From Labia minor (Eukaryota; Arthropoda; Insecta; Dermaptera; Spongiphoridae), in NCBI GenBank assembly GCA_963082975.1, contig CAUJBJ010000010.1, positions 186,001 to 250,000 on the forward strand: a stretch of 64,000 nucleotides of DNA, written 5' to 3'. Position numbers and translations under genes: made by a program. The notes under the pieces are model-generated. The model ran no database searches. It saw only the letters and a program-made list of their open reading frames with translations, and was not told the origin of the DNA. This document shows, piece by piece, positions 42,486-52,100 of this stretch (positions within the stretch are counted from its first letter, which is position 1; the number at the start of each line of letters is the position of its first letter).

Positions 42486-42507
42486 AGTGTTGAAAGTTTC
42501 CTATCTT
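42486..42507 (+). promoter_or_regulatory. U3 direct repeat, copy 1
   Basis: Begins AGTGTTGAAAGTTTCC and matches the segment at 42525-42545 (AGTGTTGAAGTTTCCC) apart from one indel and one substitution. Near the upstream end of an LTR, such short repeats are often transcription-factor sites, but no factor is recognised. Present again at 48535-48556 in the 3' LTR. Confidence 0.45.
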
Positions 42508-42524
42508 GTTTTATCTATGGAATT

Positions 42525-42545
42525 AGTGTTGAAGTTTCCCATCTT
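42525..42545 (+). promoter_or_regulatory. U3 direct repeat, copy 2
   Basis: Second copy of the motif at 42486, starting 39 bp after it. The matching 3' LTR copy is at 48574-48594. A regulatory role is inferred from repetition and position only. Confidence 0.45.
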
Positions 42546-42982
42546 AACTAGTAGTTCCATGGAATATAGCATCACGCCATGAGTTTAACAATGCTCATTC
42601 TTTTTCTTTGTGTCTCGAACGTGTAAACACACATTTTTTTTATACAAGTATTTCACCAGACCCAAAGGTATGAATGTTTTATTTATTTATTTACTTTATT
42701 TCAATCCTCAATCTGTTGAATATATTTGTCTAATTATTATTGTATTTCATTTTTATAATTTCTACACCCAAAGGTTTCCCCAAAGGCTTATCCAAAAGAA
42801 CATATTTCATAGTTTTGGAATTAATTACACAGCCGAAGACAAAGGGATTTCCAGAAGAATTATTTTCGTATTTCTGGAATTGATTGGACATCGAGAAAGA
42901 AAAGGATCTCCAAAGGAATACATTCTCATAGCTACTGTTGTCGGCTATAATTCATAAATCTGTATTATATTAAATTAAGATT

Positions 42983-42988
42983 AATAAA
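42983..42988 (+). promoter_or_regulatory. AATAAA in the 5' LTR
   Basis: AATAAA in ATTAATAAATATTG, 155 bp before the LTR end. The equivalent in the 3' LTR would serve as the polyadenylation signal. AT-rich context makes a chance match possible. Confidence 0.45.
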
Positions 42989-43142
42989 TATTGTTAAAAA
43001 TTAATATTAAAATTTTATTCTAATACCTTGCTGCTTGACTAATTTTAAAAGGTGCATTTCAAAAAACACAAATACTACAGTTCATAAAAGGGCTCTACAG
43101 AATAATATCATAAAAAATAGTATTCCAAAAACGCCCATTTCA

Positions 43143-43231
43143 TTGGTCCTTCGAGAATCGGATTTAAAAATCCACGGATTGAATCAGATAAAATATTTTG
43201 TACTGATTGTTGAAAAATTTTAAATTTGAAA
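43143..43231 (+). other. Short 5' untranslated leader of the BEL/Pao element
   Basis: Only 89 bp between the LTR and the first ATG of gag-pol. Apart from the primer-binding site nothing is recognised. A stop-rich stretch with in-frame TAA and TGA precedes the start, so the polyprotein does not extend upstream. Confidence 0.8.
43144..43155 (+). promoter_or_regulatory. Primer-binding site, matches tRNA-Tyr 3' end
   Basis: TGGTCCTTCGAG lies one base after the LTR and is the reverse complement of CTCGAAGGACCA, the acceptor end plus CCA of eukaryotic tRNA-Tyr as I know it. Pairing breaks after 12 bases (AATCGGAT here, against CCGGA in the usual tRNA-Tyr complement). It would prime minus-strand DNA synthesis. 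Confidence 0.8.
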
Positions 43232-44386
43232 ATGCCACCAAAAGTGAGTCAAGACGAGTTATTAGATAAAATGAAAAAACGATTGGAGAGTTTTTTGATA
43301 GAATTAGACGAATATAATAATGATTTTAAAAATAATCAAACTTATAATGATGTTACATTTTTTTCTAATATTTTAGAGAAATTTGAGGAAAAGGCAAATA
43401 GCAAAATTGAACAGTTTGAGGATGAATTATATGGCGTCGCCGACGAAAAAACGAAGCCTCTACACATGCGAATGAAACAGATTACATTGGGTCTGCGTGA
43501 AATACAAAGAAAATTACATTACAAATTAGAATCATTTAAAACATCTAATCAAACAGGTAACTCTTCTGATCTAAATTCTAAATCTATAAAACTTCCCCCT
43601 CTATGCTTACCTAGTTATGATGGAAACAAAGAAAATTTCATTAGCTTTTGGGATAGTTTTAATACTACGATAAATTCACGTTCTGATTTAACTAGCATTG
43701 ACAAATTCAAGTATTTAATTTCATGCTTAAAGGGAGAACCACTGTTATTTATACAAAGGTACCATTTAAGTAATGATGGTTATGAAATTATGATTAAAGA
43801 ATTTGAAAAGGAATATCGAAAAACTAATGAATTAGTTTATCTTTACATAAAAAATATGTTCGATATTCCAACTGTAAAAAAGAAAAATTCAATAGAACTA
43901 AAAAATATTGTAACAACTATGAAAACTGCAATCCATAATTTAGAAACATTAGAGCAACCGGTAAAACATTGGGATGCAATATTAAATAAAATAATTTTAG
44001 ACAAAATTGATCTTGATACATTAGAGAAATGGAAATTTTCACGAAAAGGTGATACTTCCATTCCAAAAATAGGCGTTTTGTTAGAATTTATAGATGGAGT
44101 AGCTTCTAGCATTGCAACTGATAATAAACCAATAGGCAAAATTCATAATTTTATTACTACACAAAACGTAGATACGAAGGTCAACATATGTCCTTTATGT
44201 AACCAAAAACATTATTTAAACCAATGTCCTGATTACTTAAAATTAAATCATCAAGATAGGTTAAATAAATTAAAACAATTTAGAAGGTGTCTAAATTGTA
44301 TCTCCGATAAGCATTTTTCAAATAAATGTTCATCTAATAGACGATGTCACTGTAAAGGTTTACATCACCATACTGTACACAAATGT
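43232..44386 (+). other. Gag region with three Cys/His zinc knuckles
   Basis: Residues 1-385. The N-terminal 100 residues are rich in Lys and Glu and probably helical or coiled-coil. KLPPLCLPSYDGN at 120 opens the DUF1759-type Gag core, continuing through FWDSF and YLISCLKGEP. Nucleic-acid-binding knuckles follow: C320-C323-H327-C332, then C353-C356-H361-C366 (classical CX2CX4HX4C), then an irregular C372-C374-H-rich-H383-C385 cluster. This region should form the particle and package RNA. Confidence 0.85.
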
Positions 44387-47300
44387 TTTGAAAAAACCAA
44401 AACTAGTCAATCGCATACTACTTCCAATAAAACTACCCTTCCGGAATCAACTTCACCTTCACCTACACAAACTATTTCTTGTATATCACAATCATTAGTC
44501 AATTTTAATAACGGTTCTGTTCTATTGGCAACTGCTTTAATTGAGGTTATTGATAAAAAAGGAAAAACACGTCAAGCTAGAATACTTCTTGATAGCGGTT
44601 CACAATGCACGACGATTTCCAAAAAATTTGCTTATAAATTAAACTGTGAGAAAACCCCAACTTTAATTTCTGTATCTGGTATAGGAGCACAATCCTCCTT
44701 AATTTCAAAACAATCTATAGATTTAAATTTCACTTCAATCTATAATAAAAACCGTTTATTTAATACAAAAGCTTTAATTTTAGACAAATTATCATTAAAC
44801 TTACCTGAAAAAACTTTTAATATCAATGATAATTATTATAAAAATTTACAATTAGCTGATCCTACCTTTAATATTAGTGATCGAATTGACATAATTCTAG
44901 GAGGCAGTATAGCTTTCGAATTACTATTCGGCCATGAAATAATCAACTTTCCACAAGGTATCCCTAGTGCTTTGAAAACTCCACTAGGCTACGTTTTGTT
45001 TGGAAAATATAAAAATATTAATGCACAATCTCTCTTTTGTGGAATTACAATGACAAATCCAAACGATATGATCACTAAACTCTGGGAATTAGAAGAATTA
45101 AAAACATCTAAAATCATTTCTAAATTAGACAAAGAGTGTGAGTATCAATTCTCGCAATCTATTTGCCAACCCATTGAAAATCGATATTCAGTCGACTTAT
45201 TATTTAAAGAACAACCCCCGAATTTAGGAGAGTCATTTAATGGCGCCTCGAAGCGATTTCTTCTACTTGAAAATCGATTTAAAAGGGATCAAAATTTAAA
45301 AATTAATTATGCTAATAATTTTCATGAATATATAAAATTAGGACACATGGAATTAATAGATAAACCCGATTTAGAAATTAACCACTGCTATTTACCACAT
45401 CACCCAGTTATAAAAGAAAATAGTTTAACTACTAAATTAAGAATTGTATTCGATGGCAGTTTCGCTACATCGAATGGAATTTCTTTAAATCAGACATTAC
45501 ATAATGGACCCCCTTTACAGCAAGATATTAGACATCTTTTACTTAAATTTCGGTTTTTTAAATATGTAATCACTGCAGACATCAAGCAGATGTACAGACA
45601 AATTTTGATAAATGAACCTGATCAGGAATATTTACGAGTATTATGGAGGGACAATCCTAATGAAAATTTAAAACATTTTAAACTGAAAACTGTAACTTTT
45701 GGATTAACTTCAGCGCCCTTCGCAGCGATACGTACGTTACATTATCTTGCCGATAATAACGAACTTCAGTATCCAGATGCGGCAAAAATTATAAAAGATG
45801 ATTTTTATGTTGACGACTTGATAACAGGATCAAATTGTAAAGATTCGTTAATAAATAACATCCAAAATTTAATAAAAATTCTAAAACTAGGTAGTTTTGA
45901 ACTGGACAAATGGGCAAGTAATGATAGACAAATATTATATCAATTAGAAAACTTGGGTTATCCCACTAAATCAGAAGCATCATTATCTCTCTTAACTTCA
46001 TCAAATGCATTAGGAGTCAATTGGAACATATATACAGATAGTCTTTCATTTAACTTCTCCCCACCTAAATTTAAATTCCTTACCAAACGTTCATTACTTA
46101 GTACTCTAGCCAAAATATATGATCCACTTGGGATACTTAGCCCTTTTACAATGTTATTAAAATTTATCTTACAAGATGCATGGAAATTAAAATTATCTTG
46201 GGACAGTAAATTACCAATTGAACACCAAAACATTTGGAAGGATTTTATTTCTAACTTTTCATTTATAAATCAATTCTATATACCTAGATTAGCGTTAGAT
46301 ATTGATGCTGAATATTATGAAATTCATTCCTTTGCAGATGCGAGTAGCCGAGGTTATGGCATTTGTACTTATCTCGTGTCTTATAAGGATGATAATAGTT
46401 TTTCCAGTCATTTAATTTATGCTAAATCGAAAGTATCTCCTTTACACTTTGTTTCAATTCCAAAACTAGAATTAATTAGCTGTCATTTATTAGCTAAGTC
46501 ATACAATTTTTATAGATCTGTTTTTTCATTTCCTATAAGAAATGTATATTTCTACAGTGACAGTCAGATAGCTATTAGTTGGATTAAATCCGAAAAATTA
46601 AATTTTAAAACATTTGTAGCCAACCGAGTAGATGAAATAAATACTTTAGCACCTAATGTCACATGGAGATATATAAATACTAAAATTAATCCTGCTGATA
46701 TAGTATCTCGAGGTTCAAATATGTCGAACTTAATATCCAATGATCTTTGGTTACATGGTCCATTCTCACAAAATTTATTTAAAACAGCCTACTTGAATGA
46801 TTCGTCATTATCTGAATTAATTAATGAATCATTAAATAACATTGAATTCACAAATGAAATAAAACCAAATAAAATTTTCGTTAATAACTTAACATGTCAT
46901 GAGTTTAGTATAATTGATAGGTTTTCAAATCTGAATAAACTCAAAAATACTATGTCATATGTTCTTCTATTTGGCAATAAGGAATTTTATTCGAACTTTT
47001 GTAAAACAAAAACTTTACCTCTAGATGTTATTGAAAAGTCACTTATAATAATTATTAGAATAAGCCAACAATTGTCATTTCCATCTGAATATGAACAATT
47101 AAAAAATGAACTTGACATTTCCAATAAATCAAAATTAAAGCCTTTAACTCCATTTTTTGATAAAACTGATAAAATAATCAGAGTAGGAGGAAGACTTAAA
47201 CTTTCTGTATTATCCTATTCAACAAAACATCCGATTATTATATCACACAAATGTAATTTAGCTACCTTGTTAGTTAGAGATGCTCACAAAAAATTAAATC

Positions 47301-48394
47301 ATGCCGACTATTCGGTCATAACTACATATTTGAGACAATTTTATTGGATAACTAAACTTAAATCTATTGTTAAAACCATTACAAATGAATGTATAGTATG
47401 TCGTAAATTTAAAGTATCACGGTTTCAACAGCTCATGGGAAATTTACCCATCGAAAGAGTCAACCCTTCGCCTATTTTCTCTCGTGTGGGAATTGACTGC
47501 GCAGGACCTTTCATGGTGACTCCAATGAGAAGGAGAAATTGTAGATATCAAAAATATTACATATGTATTTTTATTTGCCTTGCCACTCGAGCAGTTCATA
47601 TTGAATATATTTCATCACTTAACACTGAACATTTTCTAATGACACTTTCAAGATTTAGTTCTCGCAGAGGAGTGCCTACGCAAATCCACTCAGATTGTGG
47701 AACAAACTTTATTGGTGCTAGTAACACTTTACAAGAACTTTATCGATTTTTCAACTCACTTAATACTGATGTTCTATTAAAACAATATGTTAATTCAAAT
47801 CAAATTAATTGGCACTTTAATCCACCTAGCGCACCCCACTTTGGCGGTCTCTGGGAGAGTAACATTAAAAGCTTTAAATACTATTTAAAACGTACATGTT
47901 CAAGTTTAGAGTTCTCTTTAGAAGAATTTAACACTCTGATTTATAAAATTGAATCAATACTTAATTCACGCCCATTATATCCTTTATCTGAGTCTATAGA
48001 TGACTTTGAGGTATTAACACCTGGTCATTTTATAATAGGTAGATCACTCACTGCAATACCAGAAAAGGATCTTTCAGATTGCAAATTAAACCGATTGAAT
48101 CGCTGGGAGCTTATTCAAAATAGAACACAACATTTATGGAAAAAATGGAGTATCTCCTACCTCCATTCTCTCCAACAACGTCGCAAGTGGTTTAGTGAAA
48201 CTACTAAACCATTTGTAGGGCAACTCGTTCTTCTATGTGAATCTAACAATCCCCTTCAATGGACCAGAGGTCGAATTATTAAAATTTTTCCTGGTAATGA
48301 TGACTTGACGAGAGTCGTTACTATTAAAACTCCTCACGGAGAATTAAAAAGACCTATAGTCAAACTTGCTCCACTATTTTTAGATGAATCTTAA
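43232..48394 (+). CDS. gag-pol: BEL/Pao Gag-Pol polyprotein (1720 aa)
   Basis: One uninterrupted frame encodes every retrotransposition protein. I start at the ATG at 43232 (A at -3); the reading frame opens two codons earlier at TTG, an unlikely eukaryotic start. In order: predicted helical Gag N-terminus (about 10-105), DUF1759-like Gag core (about 122-290), three Cys/His knuckles (320-385), aspartic protease (DSG at 454-456), reverse transcriptase (D783, YVDD 859-862), RNase H (D1036, E1080, D1110), integrase (HHCC 1352-1390; D1422, D1488, E1542) and a DUF5641-like C-terminus (about 1640-1715). All expected catalytic residues are present, with no frameshift or internal stop. Gag and Pol share one frame, as in most BEL/Pao elements, so maturation must rely on the protease. 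Length is normal for a BEL element without env. The sequence is AT-rich, in keeping with its surroundings. Confidence 0.97.
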   Translation: MPPKVSQDELLDKMKKRLESFLIELDEYNNDFKNNQTYNDVTFFSNILEKFEEKANSKIEQFEDELYGVADEKTKPLHMRMKQITLGLREIQRKLHYKLESFKTSNQTGNSSDLNSKSIKLPPLCLPSYDGNKENFISFWDSFNTTINSRSDLTSIDKFKYLISCLKGEPLLFIQRYHLSNDGYEIMIKEFEKEYRKTNELVYLYIKNMFDIPTVKKKNSIELKNIVTTMKTAIHNLETLEQPVKHWDAILNKIILDKIDLDTLEKWKFSRKGDTSIPKIGVLLEFIDGVASSIATDNKPIGKIHNFITTQNVDTKVNICPLCNQKHYLNQCPDYLKLNHQDRLNKLKQFRRCLNCISDKHFSNKCSSNRRCHCKGLHHHTVHKCFEKTKTSQSHTTSNKTTLPESTSPSPTQTISCISQSLVNFNNGSVLLATALIEVIDKKGKTRQARILLDSGSQCTTISKKFAYKLNCEKTPTLISVSGIGAQSSLISKQSIDLNFTSIYNKNRLFNTKALILDKLSLNLPEKTFNINDNYYKNLQLADPTFNISDRIDIILGGSIAFELLFGHEIINFPQGIPSALKTPLGYVLFGKYKNINAQSLFCGITMTNPNDMITKLWELEELKTSKIISKLDKECEYQFSQSICQPIENRYSVDLLFKEQPPNLGESFNGASKRFLLLENRFKRDQNLKINYANNFHEYIKLGHMELIDKPDLEINHCYLPHHPVIKENSLTTKLRIVFDGSFATSNGISLNQTLHNGPPLQQDIRHLLLKFRFFKYVITADIKQMYRQILINEPDQEYLRVLWRDNPNENLKHFKLKTVTFGLTSAPFAAIRTLHYLADNNELQYPDAAKIIKDDFYVDDLITGSNCKDSLINNIQNLIKILKLGSFELDKWASNDRQILYQLENLGYPTKSEASLSLLTSSNALGVNWNIYTDSLSFNFSPPKFKFLTKRSLLSTLAKIYDPLGILSPFTMLLKFILQDAWKLKLSWDSKLPIEHQNIWKDFISNFSFINQFYIPRLALDIDAEYYEIHSFADASSRGYGICTYLVSYKDDNSFSSHLIYAKSKVSPLHFVSIPKLELISCHLLAKSYNFYRSVFSFPIRNVYFYSDSQIAISWIKSEKLNFKTFVANRVDEINTLAPNVTWRYINTKINPADIVSRGSNMSNLISNDLWLHGPFSQNLFKTAYLNDSSLSELINESLNNIEFTNEIKPNKIFVNNLTCHEFSIIDRFSNLNKLKNTMSYVLLFGNKEFYSNFCKTKTLPLDVIEKSLIIIIRISQQLSFPSEYEQLKNELDISNKSKLKPLTPFFDKTDKIIRVGGRLKLSVLSYSTKHPIIISHKCNLATLLVRDAHKKLNHADYSVITTYLRQFYWITKLKSIVKTITNECIVCRKFKVSRFQQLMGNLPIERVNPSPIFSRVGIDCAGPFMVTPMRRRNCRYQKYYICIFICLATRAVHIEYISSLNTEHFLMTLSRFSSRRGVPTQIHSDCGTNFIGASNTLQELYRFFNSLNTDVLLKQYVNSNQINWHFNPPSAPHFGGLWESNIKSFKYYLKRTCSSLEFSLEEFNTLIYKIESILNSRPLYPLSESIDDFEVLTPGHFIIGRSLTAIPEKDLSDCKLNRLNRWELIQNRTQHLWKKWSISYLHSLQQRRKWFSETTKPFVGQLVLLCESNNPLQWTRGRIIKIFPGNDDLTRVVTIKTPHGELKRPIVKLAPLFLDES
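44519..45010 (+). other. Retropepsin-like aspartic protease domain
   Basis: Residues about 430-593, DUF1758-type. LLDSGSQCTTIS contains the catalytic Asp454 in a DSG triad, as is usual in BEL/Pao, and IILGGSIAFELL resembles the flap-distal hydrophobic-Gly segment. It ends with LGYVLFGK before the reverse transcriptase. It would cut the polyprotein into mature parts. Confidence 0.85.
45299..46711 (+). other. Reverse transcriptase and RNase H domains
   Basis: Residues about 690-1160. LRIVFDGSF and ADIKQMYRQI (Asp783) form the early motifs, TFGLTSAPFAA the middle motif, and YVDD (859-862) the catalytic centre. A connection segment follows (LLSTLAKIYDPLGILSPF, typical of BEL). RNase H shows FADAS (Asp1036), PKLELI (Glu1080), YSDSQIAISWI (Asp1110) and NPADIVSRG near 1160. 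These copy the RNA into DNA and remove the RNA strand. Confidence 0.93.
47249..48391 (+). other. Integrase and BEL-type C-terminal domain
   Basis: Residues about 1340-1720. The zinc-binding HHCC is H1352, H1357, C1387 and C1390. The catalytic triad is D1422 (GIDCAGPF), D1488 (HSDCGTNF) and E1542 (GLWESN), spaced D-X65-D-X53-E. The end (PFVGQLVLLCE, then RVVTIKTPHGELKRP) resembles DUF5641, found in BEL/Pao integrases. I see no chromodomain that would explain targeting to heterochromatin. Confidence 0.92.
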
Positions 48395-48469
48395 TAATTT
48401 TGTACAGATGAATGCCCATATCTTTGAAAGTCATTAACCCATTTAGCGTTAATGATCGGCCGGGGAGTA
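48395..48469 (+). other. 3' untranslated segment and polypurine tract
   Basis: The 75 bp between the pol stop and the 3' LTR. GGGGAG at 48462-48467, within GGCCGGGGAGTA, is the only purine-rich, G-rich run and lies two bases before the LTR, the position expected for the plus-strand primer. There is no room for an env gene. Confidence 0.85.
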
Positions 48470-49191
48470 TGGTGCAGGATTAATAATTAAATATATGAAT
48501 TTGTTAAATTTTTCAAAATTTGAATTTCGATACCAGTGTTGAAAGTTTCCTATCTTGTTTTATCTATGGAATTAGTGTTGAAGTTTCCCATCTTAACTAG
48601 TAGTTCCATGGAATATAGCATCACGCCATGAGTTTAACAATGCTCATTCTTTTTCTTTGTGTCTCGAACGTGTAAACACACATTTTTTTTATACAAGTAT
48701 TTCACCAGACCCAAAGGTATGAATGTTTTATTTATTTATTTACTTTATTTCAATCCTCAATCTGTTGAATATATTTGTCTAATTATTATTGTATTTCATT
48801 TTTATAATTTCTACACCCAAAGGTTTCCCCAAAGGCTTATCCAAAAGAACATATTTCATAGTTTTGGAATTAATTACACAGCCGAAGACAAAGGGATTTC
48901 CAGAAGAATTATTTTCGTATTTCTGGAATTGATTGGACATCGAGAAAGAAAAGGATCTCCAAAGGAATACATTCTCATAGCTACTGTTGTCGGCTATAAT
49001 TCATAAATCTGTATTATATTAAATTAAGATTAATAAATATTGTTAAAAATTAATATTAAAATTTTATTCTAATACCTTGCTGCTTGACTAATTTTAAAAG
49101 GTGCATTTCAAAAAACACAAATACTACAGTTCATAAAAGGGCTCTACAGAATAATATCATAAAAAATAGTATTCCAAAAACGCCCATTTCA
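48470..49191 (+). repeat. 3' long terminal repeat (722 bp)
   Basis: Same sequence and length as the 5' LTR, with no difference found. It ends CATTTCA, followed by the second TTTAC. Its AATAAA at 49032-49037 is the candidate polyadenylation signal for the element's transcript. Confidence 0.96.
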
Positions 49192-49196
49192 TTTAC
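49192..49196. repeat. Target-site duplication TTTAC, right copy, of the BEL/Pao element
   Basis: TTTAC between the 3' LTR and the resumed satellite (CGGAAAAGTCTG). It is identical to the left copy, as expected for a young insertion. Confidence 0.95.
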
Positions 49197-52100
49197 GGAA
49201 AAGTCTGATTTTGTTCAAATATTAAAGGGAAAATCCTACTTTTTTAAATACGAGGGACAAAATTATCTTTTATATTTTATTTTATTCATTTTCTGATTCT
49301 AATGAAGAATAAATTCATATTTGATCGATTTCTTAAATATTTTCATTGAATTCTTACGGAAAAGTGTGATTTTGATCAAATATTAAAGGGAAAATCCTAC
49401 TTTTTTAAATACGAGGAATAAAATTATCTTTTTTATTTTATTTTATAAATTTTCTGATTCTAATGAAGAATAAATTCATATTTGATCGATTTCTTAAATA
49501 TTTTCATTGAATTCTTACGGATTAGTGTGATTTTGTTCAAATATTAAAGGGAAAATCCTACTTTTTTAAATACGAGGGATAAAATTATCTTTTATATTTT
49601 ATTTTATTAATTTTCTGATTCTATTGAAATTTAAATTCATATTTGATCGATTTCTTAAATATTTTCATTGAATTCTTACGGATTAGTGTGATTTTGTTCA
49701 AATATTAAAGGGAAAATCCTACTTTTTTAAATACGAGGGATAAAATTATCTTTTATATTTTATTTTATTAATTTTCTGATTCTATTGAAGAATAAATTCA
49801 TATTTGATCGATTTCTTAAATATTTTCATTGAATTCTTACGGAAAATTCTGATTTTGTTCAAATATTAAAGGGAAAATCCTACTTTTTTAAATACGAGGG
49901 ATAAAATTATCTTTTATATTTTATTTTATTAATTTTCTGATTCTATTGAAGAATAAATTCATATTTGATCGATTTCTTAAATATTTTCATTGAATTCTTA
50001 CGGAAAATTCTGATTTTGTTCAAATATTAAAGGGAAAATCCTACTTTTTTAAATACGAGGGATAAAATTATCTTTTATATTTTATTTTATTAATTTTCTG
50101 ATTCTATTGAAGAATAAATTCATATTTGAACGATTTCTTAAATATTTTCATTGAATTCTTACGGAAAATTCTGATTTTGTTCAAATATTAAAGGGAAAAT
50201 CCTACTTTTTTAAATACGAGGGATAAAATTATCTTTTATATTTTATTTTATTAATTTTCTGATTCTATTGAAGAATAAATTCATATTTGATCGATTTCTT
50301 AAATATTTTCATTGAATTCTTACGGATTATTGTGATTTTGTTCAAATATTAAAGGGAAAATCCTACTTTTTTAAATACGAGGGATAAAATTATCTTTTAT
50401 ATTTTATTTTATTAATTTTCTGATTCTAATGAAGAATAAATTCATATTTGATCGATTTCTTAAATATTTTCATTTAATTCTTACGGATTAGTGTGATTTT
50501 GTTCAAATATTAAAGGGAAAATCCTACTTTTTTAAATACGAGGGATAAAATTATCTTTTATATTTTATTTTATTAATTTTCTGATTCTATTGAAGAATAA
50601 ATTCATATTTGATCGATTTCTTAAATATTTTCATTGAATTCTTACGGAAATGTCTGATTTTGTTCAAATATTAAAGGGAAAATCCTACTTTTTTAAATAC
50701 GAGGGATAAAATTATCTTTTTTATTTTATTTTATTAATTTTCTGATTCTATTGAAGAATAAATTCATATTTGATCGATTTCTTAAATATTTTCATTTAAT
50801 TCTTACGGATTAGTGTGATTTTGTTCAAATATTAAAGGGAAAATCCTACTTTTTTAAATACGAGGGATAAAATTATCTTTTATATTTTATTTTATTAATT
50901 TTCTTATTCTATTGAAGAATAAATTCATATTTGATCGATTTCTTAAATATTTTCATTGAATTCTTACGGAAAATTCTGATTTTGTTCAAATATTAAAGGG
51001 AAAATCCTACTTTTTTAAATACGAGGGATAAAATTATCTTTTATATTTTATTTAATTAATTTTCTAATTCTATTGAAGAATAAATTCATATTTGATCGAT
51101 TTCTTAAATATTTTCATTGAATTCTTACGGATTATTGTGATTTTGTTCAAATATTAAAGGGAAAATCCTACTTTTTTAAATACGAGGGATAAAATTATCT
51201 TTTATATTTTATTTTATTAATTTTCTGATTCTAATGAAGAATAAATTCATATTTGATCGATTTCTTAAATATTTTCATTGAATTCTTACGGAAAATCTGA
51301 TTTTGTTCAAATATTAAAGGGAAAATCCTACTTTTTTAAATACGAGGGATAAAATTATCTTTTTTATTTTATTTTATTAATTTTCTGATTCTAATGAAGA
51401 ATAAATTCATATTTGATCGATTTCTTAAATATTTTCATTGAATTCTTACGGAAAAGTCTGATTTTGTTCAAATATTAAAGGGAAAATCCTACTTTTTTAA
51501 ATACGAGGGACAAAATTATCTTTTATATTTTATTTTATTCATTTTCTGATTCTAATGAAGAATAAATTCATATTTGATCGATTTCTTAAATGTTTTCATT
51601 GAATTCTTACGGAAAAATGTGATTTTGATCAAATATTAAAGGGAAAATCCTACTTTTTTAAATACGAGGAATAAAATTATCTTTTTTATTTTATTTTATA
51701 AATTTTCTGATTCTAATGAAGAATAAATTCATATTTGATCGATTTCTTAAATATTTTCATTGAATTCTTACGGATTAGTGTGATTTTGTTCAAATATTAA
51801 AGGGAAAATCCTACTTTTTTAAATACGAGGGATAAAATTATCTTTTATATTTTATTTTATTAATTTTCTGATTCTATTGAAGAATAAATTCATATTTGAT
51901 CGATTTCTTAAATATTTTCATTGAATTCTTACGGATTAGTGTGATTTTGTTCAAATATTAAAGGGAAAATCCTACTTTTTTAAATACGAGGGATAAAATT
52001 ATCTTTTATATTTTATTTTATTAATTTTCTGATTCTATTGAAGAATAAATTCATATTTGATCGATTTCTTAAATATTTTCATTGAATTCTTACGGATTAT

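Larger units (their letters stand above)
42421..43142 (+). repeat. 5' long terminal repeat (722 bp)
   Basis: Bounded by TG...CA and identical to 48470-49191 (constant offset 6049). It should hold the promoter for the genomic RNA. I see no strong TATA box that I would defend. It contains a duplicated motif of about 21 bp near its start, an eight-base palindromic pair in the middle and an AATAAA near the end. A 95-codon ATG-initiated frame (42670-42957) lies inside but has no recognisable domain. Confidence 0.96.
42421..49191 (+). mobile_element. Full-length BEL/Pao LTR retrotransposon (6771 bp), apparently intact
   Basis: Complete element in the order 5' LTR, primer-binding site, gag-pol ORF, polypurine tract, 3' LTR. 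The two 722-bp LTRs are identical on line-by-line comparison, begin TGGTGCAGG and end CATTTCA. The family assignment rests on the single Gag-Pol ORF with protease before reverse transcriptase, RNase H and integrase, the DSG protease, YVDD reverse transcriptase and the BEL-type C-terminal domain after integrase. Only 75 bp separate the pol stop from the 3' LTR, so there is no env. It lies in satellite DNA on both sides and is the only copy in the window. Identical LTRs with an open ORF point to a very recent, possibly still mobile insertion; activity is inferred, not shown. Confidence 0.97.

Noticed and set aside
42610..42957. 115-residue frame starting at GTG in the 5' LTR (and 48659-49006 in the 3' LTR)
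   Set aside because: It begins with a non-ATG codon inside an LTR and matches no domain known to me. Only its inner ATG frame is mentioned, as a low-interest observation.
43035..43223. 62-residue frame across the LTR and leader
   Set aside because: It starts at TTG, spans the LTR/primer-binding-site border, is in a different frame from gag-pol and ends just before it. No coding evidence.
43226..43231. TTG at 43226 as gag-pol start
   Set aside because: A eukaryotic element should use ATG. The ATG two codons later has an A at -3 and gives MPPKVSQ.
43843..44139. 98-residue antisense frame under gag
   Set aside because: Shadow of the gag-pol frame on the minus strand; low-complexity and without recognisable motifs.
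45958..46233. 91-residue antisense frame under the reverse transcriptase region
   Set aside because: Shadow frame opposite well-supported coding sequence.
48395..48469. An env-like third ORF in the BEL element
   Set aside because: Only 75 bp lie between the pol stop and the 3' LTR, with no frame and no membrane segment.
49084..49296. 70-residue frame running from the 3' LTR into the satellite
   Set aside because: Chance frame with a TTG start whose second half translates satellite sequence.
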